From positions 124,001-188,000 of the forward strand of contig JAGIBL010000004.1 of NCBI GenBank assembly GCA_017744365.1: 64,000 nucleotides of DNA, given 5' to 3'. Under the pieces are notes generated by a model. That model was not told the DNA's origin. It saw only the letters and a program-made list of their open reading frames with translations, and did not search any database. Positions 42,829-53,482 of this stretch are shown piece after piece (positions within the stretch are counted from its first letter, which is position 1; every line of letters begins with the position of its first letter). The translations under genes were made by a program, and so were the position numbers. The DNA is from Nocardioidaceae bacterium. GTDB lineage: Bacteria > Actinomycetota > Actinomycetes > Propionibacteriales > Nocardioidaceae.

Positions 42829-43538
42829 ATGCGCCTTCTCATCGCGACCGCCTTGCTGGCCACCGCGTTCGGGGTGCAGCCCGCGGAGGCTGCCACCTGT
42901 CCCAACGCGCAGCGGACCGAACGGGGTTACTGCCAGCCCCCGCTCGCGCTGGCACCTGACCCGAGCCCGGACGGTCCGACCGCCGCGCAGAAGTCGGCGG
43001 CCGCAGCCGCGCTCGCGGCGACGATGCGGACGGCGCGGACCGCGATCCTGCCGCACGACCCGCCGGTGTACCCGCGGGCCTACGTGATCCCCGCAGTGGG
43101 CCGGATGCGCATCTTCAAGGAGGGCGAGGGCAACGGGAAGAAGAGCTACACCTGCGGTCCGTCGACGACGCGATCGCGCAGGTGCTCAACCACTACTTCG
43201 GCCAATTCGGGTCGTGGAAGACCTGGCGGCCCCAGGACAAGTACGACTACATGCGGCGGATCAGGACCAACACGTACGGGTTCAAGCAGCCGATCCCGGT
43301 GGCGGTCGACACCGAGTACTACAGCTACTACCGGGGTAAACGCTTGGACCACATCCACCTGATCTACGGCTACGACCTCACCACGAGCCCCTGGCAGGTG
43401 AAGATCGCCGAGGAGTGGGACCCGATCTACATCTACGGTCACAGCTCGTACGGCAATCCGTACGGGTTTCGCCATCCCCCGAATCGGGAGGGCTACGAGG
43501 CCGCAACGCGTACCAGCTACCACATGATGGTCGTGTGA
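42829..43538 (+). pseudogene. C39-like cysteine peptidase, broken by internal deletion and frameshift
   Basis: Frame 1 from the ATG at 42829 gives a signal peptide (LLIATALLATAFGVQPAEA) and runs into SYTCGPSTTR, the catalytic-Cys motif of actinobacterial C39-like secreted peptidases. It then becomes a nonsense Ser/Thr/Arg-rich sequence ending at 43362. In frame 3, from ~43155, a sensible sequence resumes: VDDAIAQVLNHYFGQFGSWK ... DHIHLIYGYD (catalytic His) ... SYHMMVV, ending at 43538. The stretch that should lie between the two motifs is missing. Cys and His parts survive in different frames, so the product is presumably non-functional unless the junction is a sequencing error. The stop overlaps the next gene (GTGA), implying former coupling. 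Confidence 0.75.
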
Positions 43539-44662
43539 AGCCGGGCTCGTGGCCCGCTTCCGGGTGGGTTTCCTGGCTGGTCCTGCTCGCATTGGTGACC
43601 GGGTGCGAGGAGCCCGCAACGGCGCCCAAGTCCCCGTCCGGAACCATCTCGGCAGGGCCCGCGGCTCGGTTCCCGGCCAGGATTCGACTCCCCTACCGGT
43701 CGGCGGGCCTGCTCGCGATCGACGGCGGCACGCTGGTTCTGCCGGTGGGCGTCGGTCCGGGTGACCCGGAGGATCGTGTGGTGGCGGTCGAGGCACCATC
43801 GCGCGCGGCAAAGGTTGTCGCAAAGACCAGATTCGCCGGCGGGTTCATCAACTGGGCCGTGACTACCGGCGGTTGGGTGATCTGGGTGGATCAGTCGGCC
43901 GTTCAATCGGACCTGGCCGCTGACGTCCATTGGCGGATCTGGGCGCGGCCGATCGGTGGCGGTCGTCCGAAGCTGCTCAGCACGAACGGCTCCAAGCCGG
44001 ATCCGTACGTGCCGTGGCTCGCGGCCGCCGACGGCTATGTCGCCTGGGCGACATCGGAGCGCGATCGCTCCGCGCGGCAATGGATCTGGAAGGTCGGGGA
44101 CGTGCAGCCGCGTACGGTGCTCCGCAACGCCGAGTTGTCGCCGGACATCGAGTCGATTGACGACGGAAAGCTCGTCTACCTCGGACCGTCGAGTCTTCCG
44201 CACCACGGACGCACGATCGGTGGTGACTGCTGGTCGGTCGGCCTGTCCGGCGGGACACCAGTCGCGCTGACTCACACCGGTCTTGCCCTGGACTGCCGCG
44301 CCGGCGGCGGCAGGCTGGTGTGGTTCACGCACATCGATCCGAAGGTAGACAAGGTTCCGCCCGAGGGGGTTCTCGAAGGTCCGTGGGGCGTGTGGGTGAA
44401 GTCCTCGGCAGACGCCGGTGGCGAAGGAACCCGGCTCAGCAAGGGCTACACGCTGGACGGCACTCCGGCTGTCACCAAGGACTTGATCGTCTGGCCGGAC
44501 GGCAACGACTCGCCGTACCACGTGATGATGCGCGGTCAGCTGGTCCACGTGGCGATTCCGGAGACTGCGCGCAACCTGACCGCGTCCGGCGACACCATCG
44601 CCTTTCTCCGCCAGGAAGACTCCGCTCGTGGGCCGGTAACGATCAGGTTCGTGGTCCCGTGA
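43535..44662 (+). CDS. Predicted lipoprotein, beta-propeller-like
   Basis: 375 aa from GTG. SWLVLLALVTGC gives a signal peptide with a lipobox-like LVTGC and Cys at residue 24. The mature region repeats strands of the type GGWVIWVDQ, DGYVAWATSE, DGKLVYLG, GGRLVWFTHID and KDLIVWPDGN every ~45-55 residues, suggesting a surface beta-propeller. No family is recognised. Codon choice is looser than in neighbouring genes (GCA, GTT, AGA, AAT occur), hinting at different origin. It overlaps the end of the broken C39 gene by GTGA. Confidence 0.7.
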   Translation: MKPGSWPASGWVSWLVLLALVTGCEEPATAPKSPSGTISAGPAARFPARIRLPYRSAGLLAIDGGTLVLPVGVGPGDPEDRVVAVEAPSRAAKVVAKTRFAGGFINWAVTTGGWVIWVDQSAVQSDLAADVHWRIWARPIGGGRPKLLSTNGSKPDPYVPWLAAADGYVAWATSERDRSARQWIWKVGDVQPRTVLRNAELSPDIESIDDGKLVYLGPSSLPHHGRTIGGDCWSVGLSGGTPVALTHTGLALDCRAGGGRLVWFTHIDPKVDKVPPEGVLEGPWGVWVKSSADAGGEGTRLSKGYTLDGTPAVTKDLIVWPDGNDSPYHVMMRGQLVHVAIPETARNLTASGDTIAFLRQEDSARGPVTIRFVVP

Positions 44663-44741
44663 CCAGCCCCTTCGGGCCATGGTCACGGGCGCGACGGGAG
44701 GCGTAGACCGGAGGGCGAACACCCAACCCGAGGAGGACCCG

Positions 44742-45125
44742 ATGCGGCTACGCACTCGAGTACTGGCGGTGGGAGTGGGCACGGGGGCTCTGCTCATGAT
44801 GTCGTCCCCGGCCTTCGCCCACGACTGCTTCAACCCGCAGAAGGACGCGCACGCGCCCGACGGCGGGGTGCACTACGTCCTGACCGGCTTCGGTCCCAAC
44901 GGCCCGATCCTGGAGCAGGTCGGCAACGGCAAGGGCATCGGCGGCTTCGTCGAGATCGCGCCCGGCGTCTTCGGCAACCCGACCACCCTCTACACGCACA
45001 GCCTCGGCAACTCCGTGGAGCACAGCGGCAAGGACGAGGTCGGCGGCCCGGGCAGCCAGAAGGCGAACCACGCCTGCGACGGCAAGGGCATCGACTACAT
45101 CAGCGCCTGCTTCGGCGGCGAGTAG
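44742..45125 (+). CDS. Small secreted protein of unknown function
   Basis: 127 aa. GAGGAGG precedes the ATG by the right distance. A Sec signal peptide (RTRVLAVGVGTGALLMMSSPAFA) is followed by a ~100-residue mature domain with three Cys residues, including HACDG and SACFGGE near the C-terminus, so disulfide bonding is likely. I recognise no family. It is convergent with the methyltransferase gene. Confidence 0.72.
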   Translation: MRLRTRVLAVGVGTGALLMMSSPAFAHDCFNPQKDAHAPDGGVHYVLTGFGPNGPILEQVGNGKGIGGFVEIAPGVFGNPTTLYTHSLGNSVEHSGKDEVGGPGSQKANHACDGKGIDYISACFGGE

Positions 45126-45134
45126 CCGGTCGCG

Positions 45135-45749
45135 TCAACGCCGGCTGAGGACGGCGACCACGTAGTCCTCGGCCGGCGGGTGCAGCTCGTAGGTCCCGAA
45201 CCGGTGCTGCACCACCAATCCGACGGCCTCGGCGTCCGCGGCGAACTCCTCGAAGGGGTACGCCCGGGCCGCGCCGTGCCCGTTGACCGGGTGGAACCCG
45301 ACCAGGATCCGGCCCTCCGGAGCGAGCAGGTCGCGCAGGCCCAGGAGCAGCCGCTGCTCGGTGTCCGGCGCGGCCAGCACGATCACGTTGCCGACCAGCA
45401 CGACCAGGTCGAAGGCATCGGGCAGGTCGCGTTCCCGCAGCAGCGCGGGTGTCAGCGCGAGCAGGTCCGTCTCCACCATCGGCAGGTCCGGGTACCGCGT
45501 GGCCGCGTCGGCGACCAGGACCGGGTCCTTCTCCGCGGCCACCACCGTGTGCCCGCGGCGCTGCAGCTCGGCCCCGATCCGGCCCATCCCGGCGCCGGCG
45601 TCGAGGATCGTCGCTCCCCGTCGTACGAGGACGTCGGCGAGCCGCGCCTCGCCGACCACGTCGGCGCCCTCGTCGATGAGCCGGGCGAACCGCTCGGCGT
45701 AGCCGCCGGTCTCCGCCTGCTCCCAGCGGGTCTTCGGGATCTCGTTCAC
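45135..45749 (-). CDS. Class I SAM-dependent methyltransferase
   Basis: 204 aa from a GTG at 45749. [20 protein letters not shown] is SAM motif [12 protein letters not shown] the acidic motif II and [14 protein letters not shown] motif IV. The Methyltransf_25-like fold gives no substrate clue. It is the second gene of a two-gene minus-strand operon: its start overlaps the coaA stop (GTGA). Confidence 0.82.
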   Translation of the reverse strand: MNEIPKTRWEQAETGGYAERFARLIDEGADVVGEARLADVLVRRGATILDAGAGMGRIGAELQRRGHTVVAAEKDPVLVADAATRYPDLPMVETDLLALTPALLRERDLPDAFDLVVLVGNVIVLAAPDTEQRLLLGLRDLLAPEGRILVGFHPVNGHGAARAYPFEEFAADAEAVGLVVQHRFGTYELHPPAEDYVVAVLSRR

Positions 45750-46702
45750 AGCTTCCGCAGCCTCACCCAGCGCACCGAGTGGTCCGGGTCCTTGCGCAGC
45801 ACGAGCGTGGCCCGCGACCGGGTCGGTGCGACGTTCTGGCTCAGGTTCGGGCCGTTGATCTCGTCCCAGATCCTCCCCGCTTCGGCGACCGCGTCGTCGT
45901 GGGAGAGGGTGGCGTACTTGGCGAAGTACGACGCGGGGTCCCGGAACGCGGTCTCGCGCAGCCGCAGGAAGCGCTCGGTGTACCACTGCCGGATGTCGTT
46001 GGTGGCCGCGTCGACGTAGATGGTGAAGTCGAAGAAGTCGCTGACCGCGAGCCCGGTACGCCCGTCGGGCCGGACCTGCGGCGGCTGCAGCACGTTGAGC
46101 CCCTCGACGATGACGATGTCGGGCCGCTTGACGGTCACCTTCTCGTCGGTGCGGTCGTAGACCAGGTGCGAGTACACCGGCGCCTCGACCTCGTCCTTGC
46201 CGGACTTGATGTCGATGACGAACTTCAGCAGCGCCTTGCGGTCGTAGGACTCCGGGAAGCCCTTGCGGTGCAGGATGCCGCGCTTGATGAGCTCGGCATT
46301 GGGGTAGAGGAACCCGTCGGTGGTGACGAGCGCCACCTGTGGGTGCGCCGGCCAGTGCGCGAGCATCTGCTGGAGCACCCGCGCGGTGGTGGACTTGCCC
46401 ACCGCGACCGAGCCGGCCAGCCCGATCACGAACGGGGTGCGCGGTGGGGTCGGCCGGTCCAGGAAGTCCTCCTGGGCGCGGTGCAGGGCGCCCGCGGACT
46501 CGACGTACAGGCTCAGGAGCTTGGACAGCGGCAGGTAGACCTGCTGCACCTCGTCCACGTCCAGCTGGTCGCCCAGGCCGCGGACCCGCTCGACCTCCAG
46601 CTCCGAGAGCGGCTGGTCGGTGCTGGCCCCCAGCTCGGCCCACGCCTCGCGGTCCAGCTCCACGTACGGCGAGGCCTCGCCGTTCTGGGTGCCGTTGGCC
46701 AT
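45746..46702 (-). CDS. coaA: Pantothenate kinase, type I
   Basis: 318 aa. It phosphorylates pantothenate with ATP, the first and regulated step of CoA synthesis. [20 protein letters not shown] is the P-loop of the CoaA/PRK-like kinase fold; QPPQVRPDG and [13 protein letters not shown] are conserved CoaA segments. It is divergent from glmS across 65 bp, an arrangement common in actinobacteria. Confidence 0.95.
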   Translation of the reverse strand: MANGTQNGEASPYVELDREAWAELGASTDQPLSELEVERVRGLGDQLDVDEVQQVYLPLSKLLSLYVESAGALHRAQEDFLDRPTPPRTPFVIGLAGSVAVGKSTTARVLQQMLAHWPAHPQVALVTTDGFLYPNAELIKRGILHRKGFPESYDRKALLKFVIDIKSGKDEVEAPVYSHLVYDRTDEKVTVKRPDIVIVEGLNVLQPPQVRPDGRTGLAVSDFFDFTIYVDAATNDIRQWYTERFLRLRETAFRDPASYFAKYATLSHDDAVAEAGRIWDEINGPNLSQNVAPTRSRATLVLRKDPDHSVRWVRLRKL

Positions 46703-46754
46703 GCCGTGATTGTTCCAGCACGCTCGGCGGGCCGTCGGGCGGGTGGTGCCCCCG

Positions 46755-46760
46755 TAGACT
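46755..46760 (+). promoter_or_regulatory. Candidate -10 (TAGACT) for glmS, leaderless
   Basis: It ends 7 nt before the ATG at 46768; no Shine-Dalgarno lies between. Confidence 0.45.
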
Positions 46761-46767
46761 GCGGCCT

Positions 46768-48612
<1,845 letters not shown>

Positions 48613-48622
48613 GCCCGGCTCG

Positions 48623-48973
48623 ATGATCGTCGGGGTCGGCATCGACGTGGTCGAGCTCGCACGCTTCGACGCCTCGATCGCCCGCACGCCCGCGCTGCGG
48701 GAGAAGCTCTTCACCCCCGCCGAGGCAGTGCTCCCGATCCACTCGCTGGCCGCGCGCTTCGCCGCCAAGGAGGCCGTGGCCAAGGCTCTCGGCGCCCCGG
48801 GCAACCTGGAGTGGCACGACGCGGAGGTATGGACCCTGGACTCCGGGCAGCCGGTGCTCGAGCTGCGCGGCACCGTCCTCGCCCGGGCGAAGGAGCTCGG
48901 CGCGACCAGCTGGCACCTCTCCCTCTCCCACGACGGCGGCATCGCCAGCGCCGTGGTGATCCTGGAGCGCTGA
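48623..48973 (+). CDS. acpS: Holo-[acyl-carrier-protein] synthase
   Basis: 116 aa. [13 protein letters not shown] (Mg-binding Asp) and [13 protein letters not shown] (Glu) are the two AcpS motifs, with [12 protein letters not shown] at the end. It transfers 4'-phosphopantetheine from CoA to the Ser of acyl carrier proteins. It lies 10 bp after glmS and one base before nnr. Confidence 0.93.
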   Translation: MIVGVGIDVVELARFDASIARTPALREKLFTPAEAVLPIHSLAARFAAKEAVAKALGAPGNLEWHDAEVWTLDSGQPVLELRGTVLARAKELGATSWHLSLSHDGGIASAVVILER

Positions 48974-48974
48974 G

Positions 48975-50342
48975 ATGAGGGCCGCGCACACCGTCGAGCA
49001 GGTGCGGGCTGCCGAGGCTGCGCTGATGGCGCGGCTGCCCGAGGGCGCCCTGATGCAGCGCGCGGCCCACGGGCTCGCGGTCGCGGTCGCGGAGCTGCTG
49101 GGCGGGGTCTACGGCAAGCGGGTGCTGCTGCTGGTCGGGTCCGGCGACAACGGCGGTGACGCCCTGTACGCCGGTGCGCTGCTGGCCCGCCGGGGTGCGC
49201 TCGTCGAAGCCAAAGTCCTGGGTTCGGCGAGCCACGAGGCCGGACTCGCGGCGCTGGTGGGCCAGGGCGGACGGGTCGTGGACGAGCCGGGCACGCCCGA
49301 CGTCGTGGTGGACGGGATCGTCGGGATCGGCGGGCGGCCGGGGCTGCGCCCGGAGGCGGCCGCCGTCGTGGAGTCGCTGCGCGGCGTGCCGGTGGTCGCG
49401 GTCGACGTGCCCTCGGGCGTCGGGGTCGACGACGGGCGGATCGACGGCGCGCACGTGGCCGCCGACCTGACCGTCACCTTCGGCACCCACAAGATCTGCC
49501 ACCTGGTCGACCCGGCCGCCGCCGCGGCGGGCGTGGTCACGCTGGTCGACATCGGGCTCGACCTGCCCGAGCCGCCGGTGACCGCGCTGCAGGCCGCCGA
49601 CGTGGCCGCGCTGCTGCCGGTCCCGGGCGGCAGCGCGCAGAAGTACACCCGCGGCGTGGTCGGCGTCCGCGCCGGGTCGGCCCGCTACCCGGGCGCCGCG
49701 GTGCTGGCCACCTCCGGGGCGTCCTGCGGTCTGGCCGGGATGGTCCGCTACCAGGGCAGCGCCGGCGAGGCGGTGGCCGCGCGGCACCCCGGCATCGTGC
49801 TCGCCGAGGGACGGGTGCAGGCCTGGGTCGTCGGGCCCGGGGGCGGGGACGACGTCGCCGACCTGCTCGCCGCCTCGCTGGCCGACGAGGTGCCGGTGCT
49901 CGTCGACGCCTCCGCGCTGCCGCACGCGAAGCCGGGGCACCCGCGGCAGGTGCTCACCCCGCACGCCGGCGAGCTGGCGTCGCTGCTCGGCGTCTCGCGT
50001 GAGCAGGTCGAGGCCGCGCAGCTCGAGCACGTCCGCCGGGCCGCCGCGCACTTCGGCTGCACCGTGCTGCTCAAGGGCCGGCACACGCTGGTCTCCGCCC
50101 CCGACGGCCGGGTACGGGTCACCACCAGCGGCGTCCCCTGGCTCGCGGTCGCCGGCGCCGGGGACGTGCTCTCCGGGCTGATCGGCGCACTGCTCGCCGC
50201 CGGGCTGCCGCCGTACGACGCGGCGTCGGTCGGCTCGTGGCTGCACGGCGCCGCCGCCACCCTCGCCGGCCACGGCGGCCCGGTCACCCCGGAGGGAGTC
50301 GCGGACGCCATCGGGGCGGTCGTCACCGGCCTGCGAGAATGA
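48975..50342 (+). CDS. nnr: Bifunctional NAD(P)H-hydrate epimerase / ADP-dependent NAD(P)HX dehydratase
   Basis: 455 aa. The N-terminal YjeF-N epimerase domain has VGSGDNGGDALYAGALLA. The C-terminal YjeF-C ribokinase-like dehydratase has VLTPHAGELASLLG and VAGAGDVLSGLIGALLA. Together they repair hydrated nicotinamide cofactors. It follows acpS by one base and its stop overlaps an ATG of alr (ATGA). Confidence 0.93.
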   Translation: MRAAHTVEQVRAAEAALMARLPEGALMQRAAHGLAVAVAELLGGVYGKRVLLLVGSGDNGGDALYAGALLARRGALVEAKVLGSASHEAGLAALVGQGGRVVDEPGTPDVVVDGIVGIGGRPGLRPEAAAVVESLRGVPVVAVDVPSGVGVDDGRIDGAHVAADLTVTFGTHKICHLVDPAAAAAGVVTLVDIGLDLPEPPVTALQAADVAALLPVPGGSAQKYTRGVVGVRAGSARYPGAAVLATSGASCGLAGMVRYQGSAGEAVAARHPGIVLAEGRVQAWVVGPGGGDDVADLLAASLADEVPVLVDASALPHAKPGHPRQVLTPHAGELASLLGVSREQVEAAQLEHVRRAAAHFGCTVLLKGRHTLVSAPDGRVRVTTSGVPWLAVAGAGDVLSGLIGALLAAGLPPYDAASVGSWLHGAAATLAGHGGPVTPEGVADAIGAVVTGLRE

Positions 50343-51505
50343 CTGCTGCCATGACCGACCCTTCCGGCTACCGCCGCGCCGAGATCGTCGTCGACCTGGA
50401 CGCGATCCGGGACAACGTCGAGCGGCTGCGCGCGCTCGCCGGGGTGCCGGTGATGGTGGTGGTCAAGGCCGACGGCTACGGGCACGGGCTGGTCCCGTCC
50501 GCGCGTGCCGCCCGGGCCGGGGGAGCGACCTGGCTCGGCGTGGCCGACCGCGGCGAGGCGCTGGCCCTGCGCGCCGCCGGGGACACCGGCCGGATCCTGG
50601 CCTGGCTCGCCGTCCCGGGTGAGGACTTCACCGACCTGGTCGCCGCCGACGTGGACGTGGCGGTGTACTCGGTCGCCCAGCTCGACGAGATCACGGCCGC
50701 CGCCCGCGCGGTCGGCCGGCCCGCCCGGGTGCACCTCAAGGTCGACACCGGGCTCTCCCGCGGCGGCGCGTCCCGCGAGGACTGGGCGGACCTGGTCGCC
50801 GCCGCCCGCAAGGCCGAGTCGGCCGGCGAGATCGCCGCGGTCGGCGTCTGGTCGCACTTCGCCGCCTCCGACGAGCCCGAGCACCCCGCCAACGAGAGCC
50901 AGGAGACCGCGTTCCGCGAGGCGATCGCCCTGGCCGAGGAGGCGGGTCTGGCCATCGAAGTCCGGCACCTGGCGAACTCGGCCGGCGCGCTGCTGCGCCC
51001 GAGCGCACGGTTCGACCTGGTCCGGTTCGGGATCGCGTCGTACGGGCTCTCGCCCGCGCCCGACGTGGTCACCCCCACCGACCTCGGCATCGTCCCGGCG
51101 ATGACCGTGCGCGCGCACGCGGCCCTGGCCAAGGACATCGCGGCCGGCGACGGCGTCTCCTACGGGCACCTGTACGTCGCCGACCGGGCCCGGCACGTGG
51201 CCCTGGTCCCGCTCGGGTACGCCGACGGCATCCCGCGGCACGCCTCCGGCACCGCCTTCGTGGAGGTCGGCGGCGAGCGCGGCGAGGTCCTCGGCCGGAT
51301 CTGCATGGACCAGTTCGTGGTGGCAGCGCCGGAGTCGGTGCAGGCCGGCGACGAGGTGGTGCTGTTCGGCACCGGCGCGCACGGCGAGCCGACCGCGCAG
51401 GACTGGGCTGAGTGGTGCGGCACCATCTCCTACGAGATCGTCACCCGGATGGGTGGACTGGCCGGGCGCGCCGAGCGCCGCTGGACCGGGGACGAGCTGC
51501 GGTGA
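50339..51505 (+). CDS. alr: Alanine racemase
   Basis: 388 aa from the coupled ATG at 50339 (an ATG at 50351 is the alternative). VVVKADGYGHG carries the PLP Lys, and GVSYGHLYVADR the catalytic Tyr region. It supplies D-alanine for peptidoglycan. The C-terminal beta domain has the GRICMDQFVVAAP signature. Its stop overlaps the next GTG (GTGA). Confidence 0.95.
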   Translation: MTAAMTDPSGYRRAEIVVDLDAIRDNVERLRALAGVPVMVVVKADGYGHGLVPSARAARAGGATWLGVADRGEALALRAAGDTGRILAWLAVPGEDFTDLVAADVDVAVYSVAQLDEITAAARAVGRPARVHLKVDTGLSRGGASREDWADLVAAARKAESAGEIAAVGVWSHFAASDEPEHPANESQETAFREAIALAEEAGLAIEVRHLANSAGALLRPSARFDLVRFGIASYGLSPAPDVVTPTDLGIVPAMTVRAHAALAKDIAAGDGVSYGHLYVADRARHVALVPLGYADGIPRHASGTAFVEVGGERGEVLGRICMDQFVVAAPESVQAGDEVVLFGTGAHGEPTAQDWAEWCGTISYEIVTRMGGLAGRAERRWTGDELR

Positions 51506-52401
51506 CCGAGATCGGAGAGGTCGGCGCCGAGCGCGCCGACGAGGTGCTCGCCGTCATCCACGCCTCGTTCGCGGACCGGCCCGCCCTGGACCCGCCCGCG
51601 ACCGCGCTGGACGAGACGTCGCGTTCCGTCGCGGACGCGCTGACCGCCGGCGGTGGCCTGCTCGCGGTCCACGACGGCGAGCCGGTGGGCACGCTGCTGT
51701 TCGCCGACCACGGCCCGTTGCTCGGGGTGCGCCGCGTCGGGGTGCTCCCGGCCGCGCGCCGGCACGGGGTGGCCAGCCTGCTCGCCGAGCGTGCCGAGGC
51801 GGTCGCCCGGGAGCGCGGCTACCGCGGCCTGGTGCTGGAGGCGCGAGCCGAGCTGCCGCGCACCGTCGCGTTCTGGGAGGGACACGGCTACGTCCAGGTC
51901 GGCCGCGACGGCCCGAAGCTGCGGATGGAACGGCTGCTGCCGGTCACGGTCACGTTGCCCAAGCCGGAGGACACCCAGGCCGCCGGGCGCCGGCTCGGCG
52001 CGCTGCTGCGCGCGGGCGACCTGGTCATCCTCAGCGGCGACCTCGGCGCCGGGAAGACCACGTTCACCCAGGGCCTCGGCGACGGGCTCGGTGTCCGCGG
52101 GCCGGTGACCTCGCCGACCTTCGTGATCGCGCGGGTGCACCCGTCGCTGAACGACGGGCCCGCGCTGGTGCACGTGGACGCGTACCGGCTGGGCGACGCC
52201 GCCGAGCTGGACGACCTGGACCTCGACACCGACCTCGACCTGGCCGTGACCGTCGTGGAGTGGGGGTCGGGGCTGGCCGAGTCGCTGGCGGGGGACCGGC
52301 TCGAGATCGTGCTGCACCGGGCCGCGGACGACGTCCGCACGCTCCGGCTGACGGCTCTCGGGGCCCGCTGGACCGATACCGATCTCTCTAGGCTGGGGTA
52401 A
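51502..52401 (+). CDS. tsaE: GNAT acetyltransferase fused to TsaE tRNA t6A-modification ATPase
   Basis: 299 aa from GTG. Residues ~1-150 form a GNAT domain: GVRRVGVLPAARRHGVASLL is the acetyl-CoA-binding motif A, and AFWEGHGYVQVGRDG motif B. Residues ~150-299 are TsaE: ILSGDLGAGKTTFTQGLGDG (P-loop), VTSPTFVIARVH and LVHVDAYRLGDAAEL. TsaE drives the TsaB-TsaD complex that makes N6-threonylcarbamoyl-A37. The fusion is in frame with no internal start in good context, so it is likely one polypeptide. tsaB overlaps the stop (TAATG). Confidence 0.88.
   Translation: MTEIGEVGAERADEVLAVIHASFADRPALDPPATALDETSRSVADALTAGGGLLAVHDGEPVGTLLFADHGPLLGVRRVGVLPAARRHGVASLLAERAEAVARERGYRGLVLEARAELPRTVAFWEGHGYVQVGRDGPKLRMERLLPVTVTLPKPEDTQAAGRRLGALLRAGDLVILSGDLGAGKTTFTQGLGDGLGVRGPVTSPTFVIARVHPSLNDGPALVHVDAYRLGDAAELDDLDLDTDLDLAVTVVEWGSGLAESLAGDRLEIVLHRAADDVRTLRLTALGARWTDTDLSRLG
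52389..52394 (+). promoter_or_regulatory. Candidate internal -10 (TAGGCT) for tsaB, leaderless
   Basis: It lies inside the 3' end of tsaE, 6 nt before the tsaB ATG, so an internal leaderless transcript is possible in addition to read-through. Confidence 0.35.
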
Positions 52402-53030
52402 TGCTGCTCGCGTTCGACACCGCCACCCCGCACGTGACCGTCGCCCTGCACGACGGCACCGAGGTGGTCGCGACCTACGGCAGCACCGAGTCGATGCGGC
52501 ACGGGGAGATGCTCGCGCCGGGGATCGCGGCCGTGCTCGCGGATGCGGGCGCGATCAGCGCCGACGTGACCGCGATCGCCGTCGGAGTCGGGCCCGGTCC
52601 GTTCACCGGGCTGCGCGTCGGGCTCGTCACCGCGCGCACGATGTCGCTGGCCCTCGGCATCCCCGCGTACGGCGTCTGCTCGCTCGACGTGCTCGCCGCC
52701 GAGGCGATGGATCTTGGCCTGGACGATTTCGTGGTGGCCACGGACGCGCGCCGCAAGGAGGTCTACCTGGCCTCGTACGCCGAGGGCGCGCGCGTCGAGG
52801 GGCCCTCGGTGGTCAAGCCCGCCGACGCCGCCACCGATGCCGTGGTCGTCGGCCGTGGTGGCCTGCTCTACCCGGAGGCCTTCCCGAACACCCGTGGCCC
52901 CGAGCACCCGAGCGCCGCGGTGCTGGCCGACGTCGTGGTCAACGAGCGCTTCGAGCTGCTCGACCCGGAGCCGCTCTACCTGCGCCGCCCGGACGCGGTG
53001 GCCGGGTTGTCGGCCAAGAAGGTCTCGTGA
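52401..53030 (+). CDS. tsaB: tRNA threonylcarbamoyladenosine biosynthesis protein TsaB
   Basis: 209 aa. LLAFDTATPHVTVAL and GVGPGPFTGLRVGLVTAR mark the ASKHA fold of TsaB, the inactive paralog that scaffolds TsaD and TsaE. The start shares one base with the tsaE stop, and the stop overlaps rimI (GTGA). Confidence 0.94.
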   Translation: MLLAFDTATPHVTVALHDGTEVVATYGSTESMRHGEMLAPGIAAVLADAGAISADVTAIAVGVGPGPFTGLRVGLVTARTMSLALGIPAYGVCSLDVLAAEAMDLGLDDFVVATDARRKEVYLASYAEGARVEGPSVVKPADAATDAVVVGRGGLLYPEAFPNTRGPEHPSAAVLADVVVNERFELLDPEPLYLRRPDAVAGLSAKKVS

Positions 53031-53482
53031 TCCGCCAGGCCCGTCCGGCCGACGTGGCCGCGGTGGTGGCCTTGGAGGCTGATACCCAGGGAGAGGACGC
53101 CTGGAGCGAGGCCCTCGTCCGCGACGGCATCGAGGGCGGGCTGCCGACGATCTCCTACCTGGTCGGCCTGGTCGAGGACCGGGTCGCCGGGTACGCGGTC
53201 GCGTCGTACGCGGGCGACATCGCCGAGCTGCAGCGGATCGGGGTCGCCGCCGACGTACGACGTCACGGGATCGCCACCGCCCTGCTCGACGCGGTCGTCG
53301 CCGAGGCGCCCGGCACCGGCGCGAACCGGCTGCTGCTCGAGGTGCGCGAGGACAACGCCGGCGCGCTGGCCTTCTACGCCGCCCGCGGCTTCGTCGAGAT
53401 CGACCGCCGGCCGCGGTACTACCGCGACGGAGCGGCCGCCGTGGTGATGAGGATCCCGTTGCTGAAGGGCTGCTCCTTCTAG
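53027..53482 (+). CDS. rimI: Ribosomal-protein-alanine N-acetyltransferase
   Basis: 151 aa from GTG. Single GNAT domain: IGVAADVRRHGIATALLDAV (acetyl-CoA loop) and LEVREDNAGALAFYAARGFV, followed by RRPRYYRDGAAAVVMR, the RimI signature. It acetylates the N-terminus of S18 or similar. It is coupled to tsaB and convergent with the phosphatase gene (4-bp overlap). The next expected gene, tsaD, is displaced beyond the phosphatase. Confidence 0.9.
   Translation: MIRQARPADVAAVVALEADTQGEDAWSEALVRDGIEGGLPTISYLVGLVEDRVAGYAVASYAGDIAELQRIGVAADVRRHGIATALLDAVVAEAPGTGANRLLLEVREDNAGALAFYAARGFVEIDRRPRYYRDGAAAVVMRIPLLKGCSF

Noticed and set aside
46703-46767. A glmS ribozyme upstream of glmS.
   Set aside because: Only 65 bp separate the two divergent starts, too short, and the ribozyme class is typical of Firmicutes.
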